Shown here piece after piece: positions 52,757 to 61,076 of a stretch of DNA of 64,000 nucleotides; position 1 is the first letter of the stretch; the number at the start of each line of letters is the position of its first letter. This stretch comes from Pedobacter zeaxanthinifaciens. GTDB taxonomy: Bacteria; Bacteroidota; Bacteroidia; Sphingobacteriales; Sphingobacteriaceae. Made by a program: the position numbers and the translations under genes. The stretch spans positions 13,277 to 77,276 of the forward strand of contig NZ_QMHP01000012.1 of assembly GCF_003313335.1 (NCBI RefSeq), in the 5' to 3' direction. The notes beneath the pieces are model-generated. The model did no database searches. It saw only the letters and a program-made list of their open reading frames with translations, and was not told the origin of the DNA.

Positions 52757-53515
52757 TTATGGTTTATCATTATATGGGCTCTTTCTAATTTCCCCATTTA
52801 TTATATATTCATAACTAATTCCATTTATAACATTTTTTTTGACTGTAAATTCTTTATCAAGGTTACCGTTAATATAAATCTTATACTCTCCATCTGGCAG
52901 ATTCTTTTTAAAGGAATATGAAGAAGGAAAACTTTTGTTATCAACATTTCTGTTTAGTTTGATATAACTCGTATCAGCTGCATTGAGGAGTCTTATGCTC
53001 GTTGTTTCATTTTGATCGGTCCAACTCTGTAAAAAGATATAAGTGCCTTTATTATTATCCCTGATTTTTTCTGTTTGAATACCTGCATATTCCCCTGAAG
53101 AACAAAAAAATGAACTATGTTTTAAATTCTTATCGGTAGTATCTTCAATATATTCTCCTTTTTTAAAATCAATATTGGCATAGGTGCGTCTAACAATATT
53201 TTTAAGAATAACTGTCATTGTATCTTTATTTCTATTATCCAATATTTTGACTTCACTGCTTCCCTTCCACCCAAAATTCTGTTTTAAAATAGAATACTTA
53301 ACATTTTCTACCTTCTGTTTATCATTAATGAAATTATCTCTACTCAACTTATAGGCACTATTAAACCGCTCACTATGAAAAATTATCGTAAAGCGGTTAT
53401 CACTCGAATAAATCGTATCGGTTTTACTTAATGCCCCTGAACTTGTTGCTTTTATGAATGATATACTATCAAGAACTATATTTAGTGCCTGTAAAAAAGA
53501 TAAAACTTCGGACAT
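52757..53515 (-). CDS. Hypothetical protein, 5' end probably replaced at a recombination junction
   Basis: The 252-codon frame has an odd start. Its first ~14 codons (MSEVLSFLQALNIV) are simply the antisense of the lipobox region of the divergent DUF4876 gene, so they are unlikely to be original. The body from about residue 20 (SGALSKTDTIYSSDNRFTII, TYANIDFKKGEYIEDTTDKN, SYEYIINGEIRKSPYNDKP) looks like a normal beta-rich Bacteroidota envelope protein that should begin with a signal peptide. None is present. I read it as a gene cut at its 5' end by the junction at about 53.48 kb; it may not be expressed as shown. Function unknown. Confidence 0.45.
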   Translation of the reverse strand: MSEVLSFLQALNIVLDSISFIKATSSGALSKTDTIYSSDNRFTIIFHSERFNSAYKLSRDNFINDKQKVENVKYSILKQNFGWKGSSEVKILDNRNKDTMTVILKNIVRRTYANIDFKKGEYIEDTTDKNLKHSSFFCSSGEYAGIQTEKIRDNNKGTYIFLQSWTDQNETTSIRLLNAADTSYIKLNRNVDNKSFPSSYSFKKNLPDGEYKIYINGNLDKEFTVKKNVINGISYEYIINGEIRKSPYNDKP

Positions 53516-54758
53516 TATGCCTGTTGACGTTAATGTAAAGGTGAGTTATCAAACTGAAACCGGCGGTTACACACTTCCACTTCAAAACATCAGTGTAAAA
53601 ATCAAAAATGTTAATACTGGAACTTCTCAATCGTTAACTACAAACGCAGAAGGAAAAGTGCTTTTTTCTTCGGTTGCGGCAGGAACCTACGATATAGATG
53701 CCACTATTAAAATCAGTTCAGACGACTATAGAACGATAACGGGCATTGCAACCAACACGGATATCGTTTACAATGCATCAATAAAAAATACAGTAATAAG
53801 TGTTGGCTTTAATGGCGTAGTGGAACTTAAACTATTAACTGGAAATATTGGCGATTGGGTGATCAAACAAGTTTATTATGCTGGTTCGCACCGAAATAAT
53901 GGCGCAACATTCCGTGATCAGTTTATAGAATTTTATAATAACTCGGATAAAACCTTGTATGCAGATAGCCTATACTTTGCGGAAATTACCGGTGTAATTA
54001 CCTCTGGCAGTTCGTACAACTTACTTGGCAACGGACAAATGGATTGGAGCAAAGCTGTTGGCATGCCAGGCAACGTTGATGCAAACAATGATTATGTATA
54101 TGCCAGAGCGGTGCTTATGATTCCAGGGACGGGAAAGCAATATCCAGTTCTACCGGGAAAAAGCATCGTTGTAGCTCAAACTGCGATCAATCACAAATCG
54201 CCATTTACCGGTACCGATGGCAAGGTAGTGAGTGTGGTTGATCCTTCATTAACTGTTGATTTAAGCGGCGCAGATTTCGAAGCTTATTACGCACCTTTTT
54301 TAGCAAAGCCTTTATCTTCTGATGTAGATACACCGGCGCCAAATTTAGAAGTAATTTCCTATTTCGGTACTGATATGATATTTGACAACCCGGGAAGGTA
54401 CTCCTACATCCTATTTAAGGCTGATGCGAAAACTAGAGTTAAAGATTTGCCGCAATACCCGTATCCAACAAAATCAACACCAAGTTCTACGGCAACAAAA
54501 TACTATCAAATTCCAACTAGTTTAATTTTAGATGCTGTTGAAGTGCAATCTAACCTACCAGACGACAGGAATCCCAAAAAGCTTAACGCCTCGTTAGACG
54601 CTGGATTCACTTTTGTTCCGGCAGGTTCTTATACTTCGCAATCTATTATTAGAAAAACGGAGAAAACAATAAATGGCCGCATAGTTTTAAAAGACACAAA
54701 TAACAGCACCGAAGATTTTGATTTCTTTAACGTAGCCATACCTCGAGGATTTAAATAA
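53454..54758 (+). CDS. DUF4876 lipoprotein with its signal peptide truncated
   Basis: The 434-residue frame matches the DUF4876 family of Bacteroidota lipoproteins. VDVNVKVSYQTETGGYTLPL begins a carboxypeptidase-regulatory-like beta domain (to about residue 110), followed by the large family domain (GDWVIKQVYYAGSHRNNG, SDKTLYADSLYFAEITG). Family members start with a Sec/lipoprotein signal. Here only the lipobox FSACKKDKTSD remains, after MNDILSRTI, so export is probably lost. The gene is intact from the lipobox onward and 4 bases ahead of a hairpin leading to the DUF6850 gene. It usually belongs to a TonB-receptor set; the receptor gene expected upstream is missing, cut off by the junction at about 53.48 kb. 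Confidence 0.72.
   Translation: MNDILSRTIFSACKKDKTSDIMPVDVNVKVSYQTETGGYTLPLQNISVKIKNVNTGTSQSLTTNAEGKVLFSSVAAGTYDIDATIKISSDDYRTITGIATNTDIVYNASIKNTVISVGFNGVVELKLLTGNIGDWVIKQVYYAGSHRNNGATFRDQFIEFYNNSDKTLYADSLYFAEITGVITSGSSYNLLGNGQMDWSKAVGMPGNVDANNDYVYARAVLMIPGTGKQYPVLPGKSIVVAQTAINHKSPFTGTDGKVVSVVDPSLTVDLSGADFEAYYAPFLAKPLSSDVDTPAPNLEVISYFGTDMIFDNPGRYSYILFKADAKTRVKDLPQYPYPTKSTPSSTATKYYQIPTSLILDAVEVQSNLPDDRNPKKLNASLDAGFTFVPAGSYTSQSIIRKTEKTINGRIVLKDTNNSTEDFDFFNVAIPRGFK
53455..53495. other. Recombination junction between the fibre cluster and the DUF4876 operon
   Basis: Here two divergent genes run into each other with overlapping, mismatched 5' ends. The plus-strand lipoprotein gene has its lipobox (FSACKK) only 9-14 residues after the first ATG, with no basic end or hydrophobic core before it. 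The minus-strand frame begins inside that gene's antisense. Both genes seem to have lost their natural starts, as expected at the edge of an insertion, deletion or inversion. An assembly join is the alternative. Confidence 0.6.
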
Positions 54759-54764
54759 AAAATT

Positions 54765-54789
54765 GCGGCAGCTATTAACAAGCTGCCGC
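54765..54789 (+). promoter_or_regulatory. Intercistronic hairpin before the DUF6850 gene
   Basis: gcggcagct and agctgccgc form a perfect 9 bp GC-rich stem with loop attaaca, lying directly between the stop at 54758 and the ATG at 54790. No T run follows, so it is not a standard terminator. It may stabilise or attenuate the downstream part of the mRNA. Confidence 0.55.
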
Positions 54790-56355
54790 ATGGTTCAAAT
54801 GAAAAGTTTTTTATCTGTACTCTTGATACTTACATTTTCTGTTGGCGCTACTGCGCAGCAAGATTCTGTAAAAACAACGCTGCAAAGGCGTCAACTTTAT
54901 TTCACTAACGTTGTGAACGTAACCGGCTATGAGTTTGCTAAACAAAGTCCGCTGCTAATTGGCGATTTAATGCCAAAACAAGTTAGCGTTATCGCCTTAG
55001 GGCACCAATTAGATAAGGGAAATTTGATTGAAGCCCAAGGCAGTACAATGTCCAATCAGCTTTTTTTGAAATCAGAAGGTTTCACGGAAATTAAAGGAAT
55101 TAATCTTTTTGGATCATTTAGCTATCAAAAAATCTTGGAAGACAGCACACGGTTTGCACATCAAACTAGAAACAATCCTACCACACCATATTACTTCGGG
55201 TCGCCGGCCAATAACCACTATGAGCGTTCAATTTACGATTTTAACTTGTTAGCCGCAAAAAAGTTAGTTGACGGAAAGTTGACTGCTGGTTTTGGCTTGA
55301 ATTACCACATTGCCGATCACTTCTCCAACAACGATCCCAGAGGTTCCATTAAAGAGTACAAACTGGAATCGCAGTTGGCGTTAAGTTACCAAGTTGCTAA
55401 ACACATTAACTTCGGAATGACCTATTTGTTGGGATATGGACAAGAAAAATTCAACATCGGCTATAAAAACCGAACCTATTACGAAAGCTTGGTCTATCCC
55501 GAATATGTTAACTATCTTATTAACGGTTATGGAGAACCTCAGCCTAAAGTATCACGAAGAAACTATAATAACTTTTTAAAAAATAGTGGCCCGCAACTGT
55601 CAATAAGTGTAACCAATACAAACCTGGGTGACTTTTATTTGCTTGGCTCATTGCGCAATGAGACACAGGCTTACGACTACCGAACGGGGGAAGAGATTAC
55701 CGCACTGGCAAATTACGACTTAGTGAATACAACATTGAATTTACTTTGGATTAACCAAGATTTTTTGACAGGTAAATTAAGCACGAACTTTACTTACCAT
55801 AATACTCAGGGAGAAGATTTTAATCGGATCTTTTTGGCTAAAAACTATTTATTCAGCGGAAAGAATTTAGGCATCATTTCCAGCTACGCTCAAAATCTTA
55901 AAAAGGCAAGCTATAATTACACCATCGGCGTATCGAATTACAGTGAAGAAAAAATTGACGGCATTACCGGCAACAATGTTTACTTCAGTAACCTGTTGTT
56001 AAAAGCGAGTTTTGGATTTAATCGGATGTTGATGAGAAATAAATCCCTTGCTGGTAGCCTGGGTGTCGCTAACGACTTCAATTTAGCTAAACGTTTATCT
56101 ATCAGTCCTGCAAATGAAAGCTATTTTACCAGAGAAGTAATTTTACACGATTACCTTTATCACACTGCTATCAAATACACGGTGGAAGCGAGTGTGAATT
56201 ACAGTTTTCCGTTTTTTAACGCGATGCAATCCGCTTTAGGCCTACAGGCTAACTATCAAATCAACGCAGGGATGACCTCACTTCAACGTAGCTTAACTTC
56301 GGCACCAGGCAATGATAGATTTTCGAGCAAAATTAGCTTTAATCTTTATTTCTAA
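54790..56355 (+). CDS. DUF6850 family outer-membrane protein
   Basis: From the ATG at 54790 the protein has 521 residues, with a Sec signal peptide (MKSFLSVLLILTFSVGATAQ, cut before Gln). The rest is a series of amphipathic beta strands with Asn/Tyr/Phe-rich turns and ends SSKISFNLYF, a terminal aromatic as in outer-membrane barrels. In memory this matches DUF6850, a family that occurs with DUF4876 proteins and TonB receptors. An alternative ATG at 54799 removes three residues. An upstream TTG frame would put the hairpin at 54765-54789 in the coding region and is rejected. It probably acts as an outer-membrane partner in uptake; the substrate is unknown. Confidence 0.78.
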   Translation: MVQMKSFLSVLLILTFSVGATAQQDSVKTTLQRRQLYFTNVVNVTGYEFAKQSPLLIGDLMPKQVSVIALGHQLDKGNLIEAQGSTMSNQLFLKSEGFTEIKGINLFGSFSYQKILEDSTRFAHQTRNNPTTPYYFGSPANNHYERSIYDFNLLAAKKLVDGKLTAGFGLNYHIADHFSNNDPRGSIKEYKLESQLALSYQVAKHINFGMTYLLGYGQEKFNIGYKNRTYYESLVYPEYVNYLINGYGEPQPKVSRRNYNNFLKNSGPQLSISVTNTNLGDFYLLGSLRNETQAYDYRTGEEITALANYDLVNTTLNLLWINQDFLTGKLSTNFTYHNTQGEDFNRIFLAKNYLFSGKNLGIISSYAQNLKKASYNYTIGVSNYSEEKIDGITGNNVYFSNLLLKASFGFNRMLMRNKSLAGSLGVANDFNLAKRLSISPANESYFTREVILHDYLYHTAIKYTVEASVNYSFPFFNAMQSALGLQANYQINAGMTSLQRSLTSAPGNDRFSSKISFNLYF

Positions 56356-56360
56356 ATTAA

Positions 56361-57503
56361 ATGATGAAGAAATCAATTATCGGCTTTGTCCTAATCCTTT
56401 ACTCCGTATTACTCAATTCATTTAAACCTTTAAAATTTGATTTTAAGGATGAAATTGAGTTAACTGAGTTGCGTAACATATATGCTAAACCGAGTAGTGA
56501 ATGGCCTAAGCCAACAATCGACTCAGGTGTAAATTATGTTGAGTTGGGAGAGCTACTCCCCTCTCCACTAAACCTGAAAAGTGACAGCGTAAAAAACCAA
56601 GTTGCGCTTGGTAAAATGCTATTCTTCGATCCCCGACTTTCCGGTTCCAATCAGATATCGTGTTCAAGTTGCCATATCCCAGATTTAAATTGGCAGGATG
56701 GCAGACGCGTTTCCGTAGGTCATGACCATTTGGAGAATATAAGGAATGCTCCCTCGTTAGAAAATGTGTGGTTTGTGAAAAAGCTTTTTTGGGATGGCAG
56801 AGCCAATAGTTTGGAAGAACAGGGTGCTATGCCGATTGCTGCCCATAATGAAATGCATCAGGATATGAAGCAGCTGCCTAAAAAGCTGAAGAAAATAAAA
56901 GGTTATAGGGCCTATTTTATCGCGGCCTTTGGCTCTCCTGAAATTAGCAGTGAGCGTATAGTAAGTAGTTTGGCTACTTTTCAACGAAGTATAGTGAGCA
57001 GAAAAACTGCTTTTGATCGATTTTTAGGTAAAGATAAGAATGCACTTACTGACCAACAGCTAGTGGGCCTACACCTCTTTAGAACCAAAGCTCGTTGTAT
57101 GAATTGCCATCACGGCCCCTATTTTACCGATAACGAATTTCACAATGATGGACTAACCTACTACGGCAGAAAATATGAAGATTTAGGTTTATACAATTTA
57201 ACTAAAAAACCAGAAGATGTAGGAAAGTTTAAAACACCTGGTTTGAGAAATGTGATGAAAACTGCGCCTTGGTTTCACAACGGCCTATTTCCAGATATAG
57301 ATGGCGTGATGAACATGTATAACATGGGCATGCCAGTACAGAGGTTAAAGCCAGGACAAGAAAATGACCCTCTGCTGCCTAAAAACGATAAGTTGTTAAA
57401 ACCACTAAATTTAAGTAAAGGTGAGAAAGACGCAATTATTGCATTTCTAGGAGCTTTATCCTCGCCTCCAGTTTTGATACGGCCGGAAGAACTTCCTAAA
57501 TAA
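56361..57503 (+). CDS. Di-haem cytochrome c peroxidase family protein
   Basis: The CcpA/MauG family reduces hydrogen peroxide or uses it in oxidative reactions in the periplasm with two c-type haems. The 380-residue protein has a signal-like N-terminus (KKSIIGFVLILYSVLLN) and two haem motifs: CSSCH near residues 101-105 and CMNCH near 246-250. Family blocks VALGKMLFFDPRLSGS, RNAPSLENV, LFWDGRANSLEEQ and FKTPGLRNV are present. It follows the DUF6850 gene by 5 bases. The combination DUF4876-DUF6850-peroxidase suggests a metal- or haem-linked envelope pathway, but the physiological role is not known. Its stop lies 5 bases from that of the opposing small gene. Confidence 0.9.
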   Translation: MMKKSIIGFVLILYSVLLNSFKPLKFDFKDEIELTELRNIYAKPSSEWPKPTIDSGVNYVELGELLPSPLNLKSDSVKNQVALGKMLFFDPRLSGSNQISCSSCHIPDLNWQDGRRVSVGHDHLENIRNAPSLENVWFVKKLFWDGRANSLEEQGAMPIAAHNEMHQDMKQLPKKLKKIKGYRAYFIAAFGSPEISSERIVSSLATFQRSIVSRKTAFDRFLGKDKNALTDQQLVGLHLFRTKARCMNCHHGPYFTDNEFHNDGLTYYGRKYEDLGLYNLTKKPEDVGKFKTPGLRNVMKTAPWFHNGLFPDIDGVMNMYNMGMPVQRLKPGQENDPLLPKNDKLLKPLNLSKGEKDAIIAFLGALSSPPVLIRPEELPK

Positions 57504-57508
57504 TACGC

Positions 57509-57853
57509 TTACCATGCATGTGCTACGTTTAGATAGCACTCCAAATCTTCCACGAAATGGCGAGCCTTTTTAAAATCAGCTTGTAGGATACCTGAAGGAA
57601 AATTAGGCTTAAGGCGTATTTCTGAGCGTTGAAAACCAATGTTGATACTAAAGCTTGTTCCATTAAGCAGTTTCACTTCAAGCACCACAATCCCATTATC
57701 TTCGCTTACTTCGCCCGGTTGGTAGTCAACGGCATCAGTGAATAGATCAACAAGATATGTAACGGCCTCTGTCGCCTTTTGCTGGTAGGTTTTTGATTTG
57801 CTTTTTGCCGAAGTTCCACCTCCTGAAAGACGGCTTAATTGTATCTGCTGCAT
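57509..57853 (-). CDS. Small conserved-type hypothetical protein
   Basis: The 114-residue protein starts MQQIQLSRLSGGGTSAKSKSK, a basic Ser/Gly-rich end, and then has an alpha/beta-like domain (KATEAVTYLVDLFTDAVDYQ, GIVVLEVKLLNGTSFSINIG, FKKARHFVEDLECYLN). There is no signal peptide. The family is not recognised, but the pattern of regular hydrophobic positions argues for a real cytoplasmic gene. It is convergent with the peroxidase gene, with only 5 bases between stops. Nothing is seen in the following ~200 bases except the terminator of the hydrolase operon. Confidence 0.6.
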   Translation of the reverse strand: MQQIQLSRLSGGGTSAKSKSKTYQQKATEAVTYLVDLFTDAVDYQPGEVSEDNGIVVLEVKLLNGTSFSINIGFQRSEIRLKPNFPSGILQADFKKARHFVEDLECYLNVAHAW

Positions 57854-57988
57854 CTATGGTATATTGTAACTTTGTAACAAATCGTTAAATAAAATGTTTG
57901 GCGCAACAAATATATTTTGAGCAAATATTTTTCAGACGTATCAATCTGTCACATTTCCATTTAATAAATGCGCAATTACGTACTAACC

Positions 57989-58027
57989 AAAAAAAAAGTG
58001 GGCTGACATCCATCACAAACCCACTCT
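57989..58027 (-). terminator. Terminator of the SusCD-TlpA-hydrolase operon
   Basis: On the minus strand agtggg and cccact flank a 17-base loop and run into nine T. It lies about 30 bases after the hydrolase stop. The stem is short but the T tract is strong. Confidence 0.6.
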
Positions 58028-58055
58028 TAATTATTAACTAGACCTAAAAATTATT

Positions 58056-59132
58056 CTACTTCGTTACACTATCCAGCCAAGTGGCTATAGTGTTTAATAT
58101 TGCTCCACTCACCCCAGTTTTAATCTTGGCGTACTCGTCAGGTTTGCAAGTTTCGCATTGCTGCAGTAAGTGGTTCACATTTGGAAAATGTTGCGTTGTC
58201 ACTTCGGTATTTCCACCTGAGGCAATGTAATTTTTCCAATTAGTCAAATTAATGGTTGGATTTACCATCAAGTCCTTATCGCCATTAATTGCTAGCACAG
58301 GCACCTTAATTTGCTTCATTGTTTGTTGTGCATCATACTTGATGAAATAACGATACCATTTGCCCGTTGCTTGTTTAACGTAGCTGTAAATTGGAAATCG
58401 GAAATGATCATAGGCCACACCCGAAAGTTTAAATAAGGAGTCATCAACCTTTTTCCAGTTATTGTAGGTTTCGTTCAACTCGTTACCCATGTTCGGCGAA
58501 TCAGCATATTTTAAGGCCGTCTCAAACATCAATTTATTAATACTGTTGGCCCTATTTTTATCTGTCTGAGATAATGGGGAATGATTGACCAGGTCCTCAT
58601 TTTGCTGTATTAAGGAAGCAAAACCATTGCTGGCCAATCCCGCTAGGCTAATTAAAAACTTCACATTGGTAGATTTGGCCGCCGCAATTGCGCTAGCCGC
58701 ACCACCTTCGCTATGTCCAATTAAGCCTATTTTATCCCTATTGATTTGCGACACTGTTCTCAAATATTCCACCGCTGCTAAGGCATCATTTGCAAAATCA
58801 GCAGTTGTGGCATAGGCGTAGTTTCCAGTTGATTTACCAACGCCCCTATCATCCATTAATAAAATTGCGTAGCCTTTATTGGCCAAAAAAATCGCTATTT
58901 GCTTAAAAAATGGATAACCCGCCATCGTTCCATTACGGTCTTGCGCACCAGTTCCTGATACCATTACCAAGGCTGGCACTTTAGTTTTTTTAATAGGCAG
59001 ATATAAAGACGCACCCAATTGAACGGTATCATTTTTTATGACGATGGTACTATCCACTGTATAGTTTTGCTGGGCAAAAGCTAATGCCGTTGAGAGCATC
59101 AAAAAAACATACGCTATCAAAAATTTACGCAT
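58056..59132 (-). CDS. Exported alpha/beta hydrolase
   Basis: The 358-residue protein has a Sec signal peptide (LIAYVFLMLSTALAFA, cut near AQQ). The fold is an alpha/beta hydrolase: ALVMVSGTGAQDRNG oxyanion region, LLMDDRGVGKSTG strand, nucleophile elbow GHSEGG (about 139-144, Ser near 141), acid in NGDKDLMVNP and the catalytic His in FPNVNHLLQ. All three catalytic residues are visible. It probably cleaves ester or peptide bonds in the periplasm. Its ATG overlaps the stop of the TlpA-like gene (TAATG), so it is the last gene of the SusC-SusD operon. Confidence 0.85.
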   Translation of the reverse strand: MRKFLIAYVFLMLSTALAFAQQNYTVDSTIVIKNDTVQLGASLYLPIKKTKVPALVMVSGTGAQDRNGTMAGYPFFKQIAIFLANKGYAILLMDDRGVGKSTGNYAYATTADFANDALAAVEYLRTVSQINRDKIGLIGHSEGGAASAIAAAKSTNVKFLISLAGLASNGFASLIQQNEDLVNHSPLSQTDKNRANSINKLMFETALKYADSPNMGNELNETYNNWKKVDDSLFKLSGVAYDHFRFPIYSYVKQATGKWYRYFIKYDAQQTMKQIKVPVLAINGDKDLMVNPTINLTNWKNYIASGGNTEVTTQHFPNVNHLLQQCETCKPDEYAKIKTGVSGAILNTIATWLDSVTK

Positions 59133-61054
59133 TACTTCTCCTTCTTCGCCAATTCAACCATCATGCTTATTTCGTCGGCAAGTTCCGATGGGCTACCCAT
59201 ATAGCCTACTTCCGAAAAACGTAGTACGCCATTTTTATCAAGCACCATTTTATGAGGTATTGGCCCTACGCCATAGCTTTTAGAAAATTTGGCATCGGCA
59301 TCAAACAATACATTAAAATTATAGTTGTTTTCTTTCAAATACTTAGTGACATAAGTCTCGTAATCGGCCATTTTTTCCTGTGTATCCACAAAATAGAAAA
59401 CCACATCAGGATCGTTTTTATATTTCTGCACTGCCAAATTCATCCCAGGGAAGGCAGCTTTACATGGTGCACACCACGAGGCCCAAAAATCAAACACCAC
59501 TACCTTGCCTTTTAAATCAGCTAATGAAATCATTTTACCATTCTGGTTGCTTTTCACTTTAAAATCGGGAACGGCTTTTTTTATCATTGATTTCTTCACC
59601 TTAGCTTCCAAAGCAGCATCAAGCTTGATGTCTTTTAAGGATGCCAAATAGCTTTCGTAACCTTCATCCGATTTATTTCTAGCGATGTAGTTTTTTCTCA
59701 TCATCTCTAGCATGTTTACGCCCATCTGGTTTTTGCGCATGCTATTTTCCAGCACCTTTTGAAGCTCATCAGTTTTACCTAATTTTTCCAATAAAGTAGC
59801 CTGCAACTCATTTAAAGTTGCTTTTTCATATTGGTATTTTTGCTGGCAAGAACTTGCGAGATTTAAAGCCACTTCATTTTTACCTAAATGCATTAAAATA
59901 TCTGCATAAATGGGCATGGTAGTAAAATAGGTATCCATGTAACCTTCAGGTTTTTCATCATTAAATTGAAAAAAGCGATTGACAATTGGACGAGCGTAAG
60001 CGTAAACCTGTTCGGCATTTAACGATTTCTGCGACACGTAAGGCACATCTACACACTTGTAAAAAATAGTAGATATGCTTTTAAAAGGAGCTTCAGCAAC
60101 GTATTGCTTAAACAAAGTGGTATCCTTTTCTATAGCCGCTATGATGATGATATTGCTATAAATTCTCGAATAATCTATCCAGTTCTGCTTATCAAATGCT
60201 CTATCGGCTTTTGCGGCGGGGTACCTGTCAATAAAATTGATGTTTAATCCCAATACTTTTTTATAATCCCGCTCTGTGCTCATCGCTTTGTAAGCCGCAA
60301 TTTTTTCGGGATTTAACTTTTTGATGGCAACCGAATCCGTTGTTGAAATTACCTTAGCCACAGAATCAGCAGCTGATTGGTTATGTAGCACCTCTGCATA
60401 TATTTTCTTTAAGTTCACCAAATCTTCAGCCTTTGGATCTTGCAAATTTTTAAGGTAGAAAATATCTTTTTGGGCTTGTGCTTTTGCTTTTTCAGCATCC
60501 AATTTATTAAGCACTTTTAACCAAGGGTAGGCCAGTTCTCTTCGGGTTGATGGTTGGTGCATTACCTGTTGCTGCATCCAGTAAACAAACACATCATCGC
60601 CAATCATCTGTTTATTAGCAGTATAATCTGGAAAAAATTCTGGTACCGAGCCATTTCTTAAAAATGCCCATGCCGCATAAGCACCTGGCATATTTTTGCC
60701 ATTCTTATCCATCAGCATCCAGCCGTAACCATTACCAATATCGGTTTTTTTACCGTTTTTAAACTTGAAGGCAATAAAGGCCGCATCGGCGGGAAGTAGG
60801 TAATCCGCTGTCCATAAACTATCTTGCTTAACCAGCTTAATTTCTTCTTTACTCCATTTGTAATTACGAAACTGATATACTTCAGCGTTGATTTTTTTCT
60901 CGTTTTTTAAAATGGTACGAGATGGATTATAGGTCACTTTTACAGTAGACCCAGGGCTAGCAATTTCGGGTGTTACGGCAAATACCTTTTGCGCTTTACT
61001 TGTGGTAATTGCAAGCACCAAAAAGGCGCTTGCAATAAGGATACTTCTTTTCAT
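59132..61054 (-). CDS. TlpA-type thioredoxin domain protein
   Basis: The 640-residue exported protein has a signal peptide (ILIASAFLVLAITTSKA). Residues 20-490 are helical, with many Lys, and repeat-like stretches (LNSEQ-like, ILMHLGKNEVALNLASSC) that suggest TPR-like packing. The C-terminal domain (about 500-640) is TlpA-like: FKVKSNQNGKMISLADLKGK then VVFDFWASWCAPCKAAFPGM with the redox pair WCAPC. Such fusions are common in Bacteroidota polysaccharide or peptide utilisation operons. It is the third gene of the SusC-SusD operon and may keep substrates or partner proteins reduced in the periplasm. Confidence 0.88.
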   Translation of the reverse strand: MKRSILIASAFLVLAITTSKAQKVFAVTPEIASPGSTVKVTYNPSRTILKNEKKINAEVYQFRNYKWSKEEIKLVKQDSLWTADYLLPADAAFIAFKFKNGKKTDIGNGYGWMLMDKNGKNMPGAYAAWAFLRNGSVPEFFPDYTANKQMIGDDVFVYWMQQQVMHQPSTRRELAYPWLKVLNKLDAEKAKAQAQKDIFYLKNLQDPKAEDLVNLKKIYAEVLHNQSAADSVAKVISTTDSVAIKKLNPEKIAAYKAMSTERDYKKVLGLNINFIDRYPAAKADRAFDKQNWIDYSRIYSNIIIIAAIEKDTTLFKQYVAEAPFKSISTIFYKCVDVPYVSQKSLNAEQVYAYARPIVNRFFQFNDEKPEGYMDTYFTTMPIYADILMHLGKNEVALNLASSCQQKYQYEKATLNELQATLLEKLGKTDELQKVLENSMRKNQMGVNMLEMMRKNYIARNKSDEGYESYLASLKDIKLDAALEAKVKKSMIKKAVPDFKVKSNQNGKMISLADLKGKVVVFDFWASWCAPCKAAFPGMNLAVQKYKNDPDVVFYFVDTQEKMADYETYVTKYLKENNYNFNVLFDADAKFSKSYGVGPIPHKMVLDKNGVLRFSEVGYMGSPSELADEISMMVELAKKEK

Positions 61055-61076
61055 TTGTGTGTAATTAAAGTAAGTA

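Noticed and set aside
22196..53515. Prophage
   Set aside because: Fibre and lectin-like tail genes are present, but no terminase, portal, capsid, tape measure, integrase or attachment repeats were seen.
22196..53515. Complete extracellular contractile injection system or T6SS
   Set aside because: No tube, sheath, spike, baseplate or cap gene is in the window; only the AAA+ and tip-like genes point that way, so the link is kept as a hypothesis.
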